DNA of 64,000 nt, taken from contig CM060988.1 of the NCBI GenBank assembly GCA_030765065.1, forward strand, positions 177,857,065 to 177,921,064, in the 5' to 3' direction. The position numbers were made by a program, and so were the translations under genes. This stretch comes from Deroplatys truncata (taxonomy: Eukaryota > Arthropoda > Insecta > Mantodea > Mantidae). Within the stretch, counting starts at the first letter, position 1. The number at the start of each line of letters is the position of its first letter. The notes under the pieces are model-generated. The model was not told the origin of the DNA and ran no database searches. It saw only the letters and a program-made list of their open reading frames with translations. This document shows positions 25,375 to 36,372 of the stretch, in pieces.

Positions 25375-25685
25375 TTAGCAACTTAGGATGCTTGTTATTC
25401 TCTTAAATTTTCCAATACATATACTTTTTCTCAAATTCGTTATTCATTTTTTTTGTCCTGGTAATGCAAAGACAATGGAATACTCCACATAACAACCAGC
25501 TCTTAAAAGATTTGACTATCGCTTAAAGCCTACCAATTCCCCTTGCATCTACAAGAAAATTAGCATAAGATTAACATCTCGATATCTCGATTAACATGAA
25601 GTAGATGGAGAATAAGCGTTTGTAAAAATAGTTTGTACAACAGTAGAGAAGGTCATGTGAGTGTAACACATTAGATGTTTAGGAA
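25375..25685 (+). repeat. HINE 3' part
   Basis: Ends with AGTAGAGAAGGTCATGTGAG, the hairpin arm TAACACAT and T-rich sequence. Confidence 0.65.
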
Positions 25686-25794
25686 ACGACTCAAAACTGA
25701 CAACTTTATGGAATTGTATTATGATAAGAATTCAGAGTATGGGGTATAAGCTTTCAAATGAAGGGGATGCCTCGTGCACTGTGACCTAAGGCAG

Positions 25795-26165
25795 ATTTAT
25801 TGCTCCAGGGAGGAAGGGATGAAGTGAAGGAACCACGGATCGCCACAGAGGCGTGCAGAAGTCCTTGCTCAAAACCTGATCCACTACTCGGGTTACCTAG
25901 AGAGGGCAATGAACGACCCGCCCATCCAAGCAGCCCTGTATTGTCCAAGATGAATACTCTTTTCTGGGGGCTAGCACCCGTGCCATTTGTCTGGCACCGC
26001 CACACACCACGTAACTTAGTAGCACACCTGAAACTTGAGAAGAAAATGGAATGAAAGGAAAAGATGAGAAATTACAACAACATTCACCTGTCGACCGGAT
26101 AAAACCATGAAAAACCCAAGTTCAGAGTGGCAAAGGCAATGAACCCGCGACCTCCCCCCCAACGA
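25795..26165 (-). repeat. SINE-like repeat, long copy
   Basis: On the minus strand it starts with a B-box-like GCGGGTTCATTGCC, then CCACTCTGAACTTGGG, shares the TCAGGTGTGCT block with 3905-4090 and the GGCGGTGCC block with 29411-29700, and continues to an AATAAA-containing end. Confidence 0.5.
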
Positions 26166-26924
26166 ATGCACGCCTCAGATATTACTGCGCATCCAAATCA
26201 CTCGCTGTGAAAAAGCTATACTGATTACTGTGAAATAGCAATAATTAGTGTGTCACCTGACTGCTACACATCAGATTTGTTTGTCGAGCACAGGTGCACT
26301 CACTGGATTAGAACTCATGGTGAAAACACCGCGCGTTAGATACGGAAATGGAATAGATGAACACTGTGCGCCAGTTTCCCCAAACGGTCGATGGAAACAT
26401 TATGGAAGCTTTTCTCTAATCGTCGAGCCCCTTTGGATTTCAACATTGTCAGAGCTGTCCAGTGCAAGCGAGCGTTACAGGTGGAAAATGGGGAAACAGA
26501 GGGACATAAAACGCATTTTAATTATTGCCAACCCCTCATGCATTTTTACGTAATGCCGGCATGATCGGATTGGTTCATCTCATTTTAACGCCGTTCGTCT
26601 GTCACTCCGGTAATTGGCTCCGGCTTTATTTCGGGAACTGGGAAGGGTTGTACCCTTTTTCCCATTTACCTGGACAGCTGTACGGCTCAGCGGGAATCCG
26701 AAAATACGCGCCGCTGCTAATATTTTATCAAATTAACGAATACCAACAGAGATGTTAAATACGAAAGGATGTATTCTATGACAGCTGATTTTGGCGTTTC
26801 ATACGAGAGAGGTCATTTCATTTTCCGCCTTCTAATTGGAAACAGGCTCTGGAAATCACAAAGAAATACTCCTTATCTGCCATTACACGAGCTCCTTTTT
26901 AAGAATAACTATTCCTACTGAATT
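26166..26924. other. Apparently single-copy segment with balanced composition
   Basis: About 700 bp free of recognised repeats. Two overlapping plus-strand frames (26248-26553 and 26525-26758) have no recognisable domain. It might be conserved non-coding DNA or a decayed exon. Confidence 0.3.
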
Positions 26925-27140
26925 TCACACCAAATTCACATGAATTTCTCTACTCATTCGTCTTACACAACCTATTCTTTTTAATTCCATTTTTGCACAA
27001 TTCGTTGTAGGTAAAAAGACAGTAGGCTAAAGCGATGCTCAACATTTTTAAAAATAGGGTCGCTTTGTGATGACTTTGGAATGTCATGTTCCTTTCAAGA
27101 CCAAAAAACAACAAAAAAAACAAAAAAAACCCTATACATA
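26925..27140 (-). repeat. Diverged HINE 3' piece
   Basis: CACATGAATTTCTCTACTC and following degraded sequence, then an A/C-rich run. Confidence 0.45.
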
Positions 27141-27299
27141 GTGATTTACCACTAGAAATATTCGGAATGTGTTACTAGTCAACCACGATATGAATGCGCT
27201 TGGCGTAGGGCGCCGCTGTTTTGTTGACAATCAAGGTTTTGGATCAGAGGGGAGTTCGGGCAAGGCGATAGGGAACTGTACAGTCGCACAACGCACAAT
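27141..27299. other. No gene
   Basis: Short unclassified spacer between HINE pieces. Confidence 0.3.
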
Positions 27300-27790
27300 G
27301 AAAACATGGTATTTAGGTTCCGTGCCTTCTGATGATGCGACAGGAAGATTTTCAAGAAAATTCCCCACTCCGTACTACCATTTAAATGCAAGATTTTTCG
27401 AAATTTTTGATGTTCTAAAATATGGTTGTAACGATTTTGATTAAAACACCATACATTAAAGATATTTACATGACAAATAAAACATATATCTATAATTTTC
27501 TGAGAATAGCCTGTGAAGTACACTTCATTTGGAAGAAATTTTATATAATCTTGTATAACTGGTAAACGTTAAGCGACAGACGAAAACTTACTACACAAAA
27601 AAATTAGACCTCTTTAAAACACGCAATTTACTTAAAATAAGTTTTTCTGTGCCATGAGCCATTTCCGAGATATTCTTTATTAAAGAACCAAATTCTTTAT
27701 TATTTGACCATTGATTGAATGGAGACAGTATATAGCATCCAGTTCTTGACTATCGCTGTTCCCTTTGTATCTATAACGAAATGTGTTTTT
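27300..27790 (+). repeat. HINE partial copy
   Basis: Core from GGTATTTAGGTTCCGTGCCT to GTATCTATAACGAAATGTG. Neither end is present. Confidence 0.55.
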
Positions 27791-28239
27791 AGTCATGCTG
27801 TTTACAGCACTATCGGTGTTATTTTGAACCACCCTGTGTATCTTAGTGCCAGGATTGGGCCACACTATAAGATACCTACAAGCACATATTGTGCCAGCAT
27901 GCTTAGAGCAGAACAGACTTCCCAGAAATTGCGGAATTGGTAACGAGGGCTGTAGCATGGGGCGGGGAGGGGGTGGTGCCCTCAACAATAACTGCTTCCC
28001 ACCCTCTCCTCCTGGGGAATTACCTGAGGTTTCAGTCTCTCTTACGCGCAAGAAGAGAATACAGCATAACAATAAATTAGTGCAAAGTGAAATCAAATCA
28101 AATATCAGCAAAGAGCCATTTGTATGCAAATTAATATTGCTTTAAAGAGATTTATTTACAAAGTTCGTGACAGCGAGTAATTTCCAGAGGGGCGCGTATG
28201 TTTACTTAAGGGATTAGGGGGTATATATTTAGAAGAGTA
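27791..28239. other. No gene; unclassified DNA
   Basis: Includes a G/C-rich patch at 27955-28020. The 149-residue minus-strand frame across it starts in HINE sequence and shows no domain, so I leave it out. Confidence 0.3.
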
Positions 28240-28309
28240 TTCTTCGAAAAAAATGTTACGTTCACCTGTGTTTCTCTATCCACAATCGTTTATTACTTAA
28301 GCGAGATAG
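28240..28309 (-). repeat. HINE fragment
   Basis: GTTTCTCTATCCACAATCGT and the end of the matching region, followed by the LTR target site. Confidence 0.4.
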
Positions 28310-29406
28310 GGAGGCAGTATTTTTAACACTTAAATGATTTCAGTGATATTATATAATATGTAAATTCAATAACAGCCCACCTTGAAGCAATATGTTTATG
28401 TAATAATTTGTAAAATGTATGTAACAGTCATTTCATATGCTTATATTATTGTATACATGTTCAATAATGTTATATGAATGTATTACGTAATTTAATTATT
28501 TAGAGCTGTAAGAATAATAAATTAAAAGTTGCTAACAATGAGGTAACCTTGAGGCAATAATGAGTTTGAGAGTTTAAATATTACTTGTGATTCTTGTAAG
28601 CAATAATCTGATTTTAGTGACAGTTTATAAAATAGCCAATCAACAACCGGAGGGGTTTTTAGTTAAATGAAGGTATTCTATTGGAGGGGGATTAGCCAAT
28701 CAGAGACTTGAAATACAGAAATTTACAAGTTTAGAGCGTTGAAATCTGTTCAGTTGCTTGCAGACACTGATAGTAATCGGATGCAGGATGTGTCTTTCGA
28801 GAGTTTTAATATGTATTCGTGGGAGACGAAAAATAGTTTTACGTGGTAAAAAGTGAAATTAATTAATAGAAAGAATCTCACAGCTCTCTATATCAGGGAA
28901 GTGCTATTTAATTTGTGTCAAGGATTAATAAAAGGAGTGAATTAAAACTTAAAATCTGCGTAAGCCTACATTCTTGTCGCATCACGCCCTGCTAAGACTT
29001 CCATGTCTCTAACAATAATACGGACGCAGCCGAGGCAAACATAAATATATAATATCTGAGGAAACAAGTCAAATTACAAAGCTATTATTTTTAAACTTAG
29101 GGCAAAGGCCACCTGAAAGTACATTTTGGGCGAAGGCTACCGGAAACTGTTTATTATACGTGCTGTTGCAACTACTACAAGTTCGGTTCTCCAACAGTTT
29201 AACTATAATACTCCTTCAATACACACTACTTCAAATTGACGCCGCAAAGCGTGGTGCAAATAACGTAACAAACCACCTACTTCAAATTGGCTTTTCATAC
29301 GTGGGGCAAACAACGTAGACAATTAACATTCTTCAAATTGGCGTCCATACGTGGAGCTAAACAAACAAACAAACAAACAAACAACTGCAACAAAATACCT
29401 TCTTCA
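28310..29406 (+). mobile_element. Solo LTR family B, 1097 bp, longest copy
   Basis: GGAGGCAG...CTTCTTCA (first T mutated) with duplication ATAG (28306-28309, 29407-29410). Three PBS-like units at 29237-29257, 29288-29307 and 29339-29357 have a period of 51 bp, followed by an (ACAA)n run. Extra units and this run explain the length. Confidence 0.8.
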
Positions 29407-29410
29407 ATAG

Positions 29411-29690
29411 TAACGCGTGAGACTTGCATTCGAGGGGTCCCGAGTTCGATTCTCGTCGACCGCCCACTCTGATCTTCGGTTTTTCGTAGTTTTCCTTGGG
29501 CGGTAGACGAATTCTGGGTTGGTTTCTCATCCGCCATCATTTCGTTTCCATAATTTCCCTTTCAATCAGATTTCATCACATCTTTCAGTGTGCTTCTAGG
29601 TTTCGTGACGTATGGCGGTGCCGTACATAGAAAGCCACAGTCCCTAAAGTTCTTCCTTTGGGTCGGCACCTAACAATTTATACCTCCTCT
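29411..29690 (+). repeat. tRNA-derived SINE-like repeat, copy 4
   Basis: Best B box of the family (GAGTTCGATTCTC). The body has CCACTCTGATCTTCGG, GGCGGTAGACGAATTC and TGTGCTTCTAGGTTTCGTGA. Confidence 0.6.
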
Positions 29691-30010
29691 CACATTACAG
29701 GGCGGAAGTGGATACTCCGACAGCCTTCTAGCAACTGTCTACCGGCTAATCATGGCGGTACCCGAGGACCTCGAGGTGTCTCACTACCCCGCCTGAACGG
29801 AAAACCATGCAGATGTACCCAATCTCCCACGGGTATCGGGAACCACTGCCCAGCCGAGTCCAACCCAATCCACACAACTCCCGCACGGAAAGGGCTCGGA
29901 TGTTTGGACCAGCGTACTTCTATTAACGTCAGAAGTACCACGGGTCCGCAGCGCCTGCACCACCCTTACGGGGGGCGGTGCCGGACAGATGGCGACAATC
30001 TTTAATAACG
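29691..30010 (+). repeat. GC-rich interspersed repeat C, copy 2
   Basis: Resembles the reverse complement of 12640-12800. A 115-residue plus-strand frame covers it (29658-30005), rich in Gly/Pro/Arg, with no domain; probably fortuitous. Confidence 0.45.
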
Positions 30011-31400
30011 GAATCTCAGCAACGGCTTACGTCACAAAGTTTACTTTCAGTAAATTGTACCTTTTAAATAGCTCTACATTATTGTATCGTACGCTTTCGT
30101 CTATCGCTTAACGCTTACTAGTTATATAAGATTATACAAAATTCCTTCCGAATGAAGAGGACTTCACAGGCTATTCCTGGAAAATTCAAGATATACATTT
30201 TGTCAACTAAATATATTTAATACGTTGTACTTCAATAAAAATCTTTAGTAATTTTTTAGAAAATCAAAATTTTCGAAAAAACTTCCATGTAAAGTGTAGT
30301 TGGGGTGTGAAATTTTCTTGAAAATTTTCGTGTTGTATTTTTTGAAGATACGAAACTCAAATACCAAGTTTGGTATTTATCCGACTTTTCGCTTTAGGCT
30401 TATGCTGTTCAGATAGACACATAGACATGTCAAAATGATTTACTTGGATTCAGGGCGCCTCAAAACATGTAATTCCGGTGAAATATCGGTACCGAATTTT
30501 TGGGTTGAATGAAATACATAAAAAGGATTTGATGTGATACATTCAGACGAATTTCTCTACCCTATGTCGTTTATTAGTGGGTGCACAAAATATTCTTACT
30601 GTACCTTATTTTTATATTTACTACATTTTAATCCAAATAAGCCTTTGCAGAAACATCTACATTACACACTTTGTTATAGATACAAAGGCAACAGCGACAG
30701 TCAAATGTTTAGGAACTGGACGCTATATGCTAGTCTTAAAATTCCATACTGTTTCCATGACATCGTGAGAAACAACTGAATGTTGAAAGGACTTTAAGAG
30801 AATGACCAACAAATGAACAACTCGAATCTTTAATAACGGATATCTCAGAAAGGCTTATGCCACAAAAAACTTGTTTTAAATAAATTGTGTACTTTAAAGA
30901 TATGCACATAATTTGAGTAGTATGTTTTCATCTATTGCTTAACGTTTACCAGTTATACAAGATTATACAAAATTTCTTCCTAGTGAAGACTTCACAGGCT
31001 GTTCTCAGAAAACTCAGGATATACATTTTATACGTAATGTAAATATCTTTAATGTATGGTATTTTAATAAAAATAGTTTGAATCATTTTTTTAGAAAGTC
31101 GAACATTTGTAAAATGTTTCATGTAAAGGTTAGTTTAGAGTATTCTGTTGAAAGTCTTCGTATCGCATCTTTGGAAAACATTGAACTTAAATAGTTTGTA
31201 TTTATCCGATTTCTCGATTTTGAGTTATGCTGTTCACAGACGCACAGACACACACACGCACGCAACCGCGCGCGCGGACATGTTTCCAAAAATGCTGCAT
31301 ATAGACTCAAGGCAGCTCAAAACATGTATTTCCGGTGAAATCTCGACATCGATTTTTTGGGTGGAATGCAATGCTTCCCCTATTTACTATATATATTAGA
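30011..31400 (-). repeat. Two HINE copies head-to-tail
   Basis: 30020-30520 is interior plus terminus lacking the last bases. 30521-31400 is a longer copy (TTTGATGTGATACATTC to TATTAGAGAATAATG) with a CA/CG microsatellite at 31240-31278. Confidence 0.6.
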
Positions 31401-31429
31401 GAATAATGAAAAGCGTTCATTGCTAGAAC

Positions 31430-31585
31430 CAAAAGAACACACCAGGGAGAAATTCACTCACTTTTGGATATTGCTCTCGAGTGTAAATGAAAATTTCATG
31501 AGTAAATGCCAGAATGGTGTGAATAGAAACGGAGAAAAGTTCCAAAATTTCTATCATAAGGTTTGTGATTATTTTCATTGTAAAT
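31430..31585 (+). pseudogene. Mariner-like transposase C-terminal relic
   Basis: The plus-strand frame reads REKFTHFW and VNENFMSKCQNGVNRNGEKF, like the C-terminal end of the transposase relic at 43830-44136 (VNEN..RCQKCTDREGQYFE). Cut at 31585 by the family B LTR. Confidence 0.5.
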
Positions 31586-32523
31586 TGAAGTAGGTAATTA
31601 TCTTTACGTTATTTGCACCACGCTTTGGGCGTCAATTTAAAGTAGTTTGTTTTGAAGGAGTTGTATTATATTTCAACTTTTGGGGAGCCGAACTTGAAGT
31701 AGTTGCAACCGCACGTATGGTACCCGGTAGCCTTTGCCCCAATTTTTAAAAATATTAACTTTATAATTTGACTGTTTCTTTAAGTATTAAATATTTATGT
31801 TTGCCTCGGCTGCGTCTGTATTATTGTTAGAAACACGTTTCTCTTAGCAGGGAGTGGTGCGACTAAGAATGTAGGCTTACACAGATTATAATTTTAATAC
31901 ACTTCTATTATTAATGCTTGACACGATTTAAATAACACTACACTGATATATAGGGAGCTGTGAGATTCTTTTATTAATTACTTGCACATTTTAACACGTA
32001 AACTATTTTTTGTCTCACACGAATACGTATTATACTTCTCGAGAACACATCTCGCGTCCGGTAGGAACACTGTTTGCAAGCAACTGAATAGATTTCTAGC
32101 GTCTAAAATTTGTAAATTTCGGTATTTCAAGTCTCTGATTGGCTATTCCTAATCCAATAGAATACCTTAACTGTTGATTGGATATTTTATAAACTGTCAC
32201 TAAAATTACATTATTGCTTCCAAAAATCACAAGTAGTATTGTCAAACTCTCAAACTCATTATTGCCTCAAGGTTATCTCATTGTTACCTCATTGTTAGCA
32301 ACTTTTAACTTATTATTCCCACAGCTCCTACATTATTAAATTACGTAATATATTTACATAACATTATTACACATGGATACAATAATATAAACATATACAA
32401 TGACTGTAATATACACTTTTTATATATTGTTAAATACCCTTATTGCTTTAAGGCGGGCTGTTATTGAATTTATGTATTATATAATTAGACTGAAATCATT
32501 TAAGTGTTAAAAATACTGCCTCA
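31586..32523 (-). mobile_element. Solo LTR family B, 938 bp, inverted
   Basis: TGAAGTAGG...GCCTCA on the plus strand, perfect duplication AAAT (31582-31585, 32524-32527). One PBS-like unit at 31615-31634 (minus strand). Confidence 0.85.
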
Positions 32524-32527
32524 AAAT

Positions 32528-32650
32528 GTAACTATATCTATGAGAACGTGACGCTGTTGCGCGGATGTTATAGCTGTTTCGGTAGTCCGAGATGCAGCGG
32601 CTGGAGCGCAGTCCGTAGTGAGGTGGCCACAATGTGAAAGAAAACCACTG
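32528..32650 (+). repeat. Interspersed repeat F, copy 1
   Basis: Shares TATAGCTGTTTCGG.AGTCCGAGATGC and flanks with 47585-47700 and, inverted, 43330-43440. Interrupted by the MITE at 32655. Confidence 0.55.
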
Positions 32651-32654
32651 TATA

Positions 32655-32964
32655 CAGGGTGGACCATTTAAGTTTGAGACCGTACAATAGCTCCAAAACT
32701 GTGTGTTGTAGAAAGAAATGTCGTTAATAAAAGTTGCTTGATATTATGGGGGGAAGTAAATGCCATTAGTCGTGTTTTATTTGCAGGACGTTGTGATGGT
32801 CATTTTAAGGACAATTTAGTTTTTTAAAGGGAACCTACAATTTAATTTGACCCTAAAATGACCACTATAACGCTTATATAAAGCAACTTTTATACAAGAC
32901 ATTTCTTTCTAGAACGTCTAGTTTTGGAGATATTGTACAGCCTCAACTTAAATGGTCCATCCAG
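32655..32964. mobile_element. 310-bp MITE with long inverted repeats
   Basis: CAGGGTGGACCATTTAAGTT at the left matches the reverse complement of the right end, and the similarity extends inward about 100 bp. TA on both sides (32653-32654, 32965-32966) fits a Tc1/mariner-type MITE. A one-sided relative lies at 40050-40240. Confidence 0.75.
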
Positions 32965-33017
32965 TATGTGGCATGTGTGTGAACCTGCAGAGAACGTCGT
33001 ACGAGTGTAACGCATCA

Positions 33018-33018
33018 G

Positions 33019-33062
<44 letters not shown>

Positions 33063-33066
33063 TTTA
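33018..33066. repeat. (ATT)n microsatellite
   Basis: About 14 uninterrupted trinucleotides, then degenerate. Confidence 0.9.
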
Positions 33067-33724
33067 TTATTATACAAAAGGAACATCGAAGCATATACTG
33101 AAATATAAATATAGACCTTTTTTGTTCAAATGTTGCACTTACATGCCTCGGAAAGGCTGTAGGAAAACTCAAATGTTTTATATTTAATAACCTTTTAGAA
33201 AAGCTTTAACACAGTGCTGGGTAGATAAAATTGTGTGGGGAGAATCATACCAATATTAACACTACCTCCCCCACACAATCACATATTTTGAACACAGATT
33301 CCCTGGGGATCGCAATAAATCACACGCTTATCGACCTGGATCTGAATCGGCGACTGGTGCAGGAATTTGGAGTGTCGAAGTAAAATATTCCGGTTCTCCG
33401 GGAACATCCATTATATTTACACGTGCGGGTGGTGGCGGCGGCGGCGGCTAGGCGTTTAATCAGGTAAATGCCACCGGCGTTCGATACGACACATCCTTCT
33501 AGGAACCCGTGCAAGAATTCAACATAGCTGTTTCACACGAAACGGTTTTCTCGTATTGATTTTGATGTCCCCAGGCGTTTGACATACAGACCTCTCTGCG
33601 TGTGATTCAAACTGCCGGGGATTACCCCGAACTGCGTCATCATAGCATGTGACATCTCTGTATTGCCAATATCCAAGCAGGGAACAAAACACATCAGGTA
33701 AATTGGTGGCGCAGTAGTGAGGAA
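33067..33724. other. No gene; apparently single-copy DNA
   Basis: An 11-bp hairpin, ATTGTGTGGGG with CCCCACACAAT, lies near 33230-33280. (GGC)n at 33427-33448. No recognisable protein. Confidence 0.35.
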
Positions 33725-35935
33725 ATTCACCTATTTTTACTTTCCCTACCACGTACATAGTAGGTCGAGAAGGTACTACATTCCACCCAAACATTCGATA
33801 CCGAGATTTCCTTAATAAAAAAAACATTTTTACTTTCTCTACCAGTATCTAGTTAGGCATAGAGGACATGGCAATCCACTTAAAAATTCGATACTGAAAT
33901 TTCACTGGAAATACACGTTTTGAGACCCCTTAATTTAAAAAACACAAAACATTTTTACTTTCTCTACTAGTACATGGTGGAGACAGAAGACATTGAATCC
34001 ACACAAAATTCGATACCGAGATTTCACTGGAAATACACGTTTTGAGACCCTTTAATTTAAAAACAAAAGTACTTTTACTTTCTCTACTAGTACATGGTGG
34101 AGACAGAAGACATTGAATCCACCCAAAAATTCGATACCGAGATTTCACTGGAAATACACGTTTTGAGACCCCTTAATTTAAAAACAAAAGTAGTTTTACT
34201 TTCTCTACTAGTACATGGTGGAGACAGAAGACATTGAATCCACCCAAAAATTCGATACCGAGATTTCACTGGAAATACACGTTTTGAGACCCCTTAATTT
34301 AAAAACAAAAGTAGTTTTACTTTCTCTACTAGTACATGGTGGAGACAGAAGACATTGAATCCACCCAAAAATTCGATACCGAGATTTCACTGGAAATACA
34401 CGTTTTGAGACCCCTTAATTTAAAAACAAAAGTAGTTTTACTTTCTCTACTAGTACATGGTGGAGACAGAAGACATTGAATCCACCCAAAAATTCGATAC
34501 CGAGATTTCACTGGAAATACACGTTTTGAGACCCCTTAATTTAAAAACAAAAGTATTTTTACTTTCTCTACTAGTACATGGTGGAGACAGAAGACATTGA
34601 ATCCACCCAAAATTCGATACCGAAATTTCACTGGAAATACACGTTTTGAGACCCCTTAATTTAAAAACAAAAGTATTTTTACTTTCTCTACTAGTACATG
34701 GTGGAGACAGAAGACATTGAATCCACCCAAAATTCGATACCCAGATTTTACTGGAAATACACGTGTTGAGACCCCTTAATTTAAAAACAAAAGTATTTTT
34801 ACTTTCTCTACTAGTACATGGTGGAGACAGAAGACATTGAATCCACCCAAAATTCGATACCGAAATTTCACTGGAAATACACGTTTTGAGACCCCTTAAT
34901 TTAAAAAAAAGCATTTTTACTGTCCCTACTAGTTCATGGTGGAGACAGAAGACATTGAATCCACCCAAAATTCGATACCGAAATTTCACTGGAAATACAC
35001 GTTTTGAGACCCCTTAATTTAAAAACAAAAGTATTTTTACTTTCTCTACTAGTACATGGTGGAGACAGAAGACATTGAATCCACCCAAAATTCGATACCG
35101 AAATTTCACTGGAACTACACGTTTTGAGACCCCTTAATTTAAAAAAAAGCATTTTTACTGTCCCTACTAGTTCATGGTGGAGACAGAAGACATTGAATCC
35201 ACCCAAAATTCGATACCGAAATTTCACTGGAAATACACGTTTTGAGACCCCTTAATTTAAAAACAAAAGTATTTTTACTTTCTCTACTAGTACATGGTGG
35301 AGACAGAAGACATTGAATCCACCCAAAAATTCGATACCGAAATTTCACTGGAAATACACGTTTTGAGACCCCTTAATTTAAAAAAAACAAAACATTTTTA
35401 CTGTCTCTACTACTACATGGTGGAGACAGAAGACATTGAATCCACCCAAAATTCGATACCGAAATTTCACTGGAAATACACGTTTTGAGACCCCTTAATT
35501 TAAAAACAAAACATTTTTACTTTCTCTACTAGTACATGGTGGAGACAGAAGACATTGAATCCACCCAAAATTCGATACCCAGATTTTACTGGAAATACAC
35601 GTTTTGAGACCCCTTAATTTAAAAACAAAAGTATTTTTACTTTCTCTACTAGTACATGGTGGAGACAGAAGACATTGAATCCACCCAAAAATCGATACCC
35701 AGATTTCACTGGAAATACACGTTTTGAGACCCCCTTAATCCAAAAAAAGAAGCATTTTCACTTTCTCTACCAGTACCTAGTAGGTAGAGAGGCCATTGCA
35801 ACAACAATTTGATACAGAGGTTTCACGGGAAATGCATGTTTTCAGGCCCTCTTTAACAAAAAAAATCTACTTGCTTTACAACGTATATACTAGAGAGAGA
35901 AGACATTGCATTTCCACCCAAAAATTTGATACTAA
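33725..35935 (+). repeat. 120-121 bp satellite array made from the HINE 5' end
   Basis: About 19 units. Each starts TTTTTACTTTCTCTACTAG, holds CGATACCGAGATTTCACTGG and GTTTTGAGACCCC, and ends AAACAAAAGTA. The unit equals the first ~115 bp of a plus-strand HINE (up to the point before the microsatellite). Fifteen central units (about 33950-35750) are highly alike; the outer two on each side are diverged. Minus-strand frames of up to 179 residues run through it only because some units are 120 bp, a multiple of 3. Confidence 0.9.
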
Positions 35936-36372
35936 TCCCCACTCCAAATGTCTAGATAGGTTTAAGTTGCCCACAGACTCAATTACAAGTTTCGGTTATT
36001 GTAAGGTACAAAGATAAAAACTTAATTACAGTTTAGAAAATACATGTGTTTGTTTATACTTTGTTGAAAGTATGAATATTGTATATAGGTTCTTTCAAGT
36101 ATTGTTAAGTACAAAGAATAAAACCATTAATATTATATACAGGATTGCTTAAAAGATATTTTTGTACATTCTGTTTGAATCTAAAGCTGTTGCTTTCACG
36201 TTTTACTTCAGTTGGTGATCGGTTCTGGATATATAAACCAAATATAAAGGGATCTTTGTTTATAGATTTTAAATTATAACTATTTTGGTGCAAGTCCAAT
36301 TTACACCTTGTGCGTGACCATATATTTCACTATTTGTTTTAGGTTTGTGCAGTTCAGTCAGACAGATTACTT

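Noticed and set aside
27680-28129. 149-residue minus-strand frame
   Set aside because: It begins outside and ends in HINE sequence, with a G-rich low-complexity middle and no domain.
34450-34989. 179-residue minus-strand reading frame in the satellite array
   Set aside because: It exists because several units are 120 bp and free of stops in one frame; it breaks in 121-bp units and recurs as short frames in every HINE copy.
33725-35935. CRISPR-like regular array
   Set aside because: Units are fully repeated with no unique spacers, and the unit is a transposon end in a eukaryotic setting.
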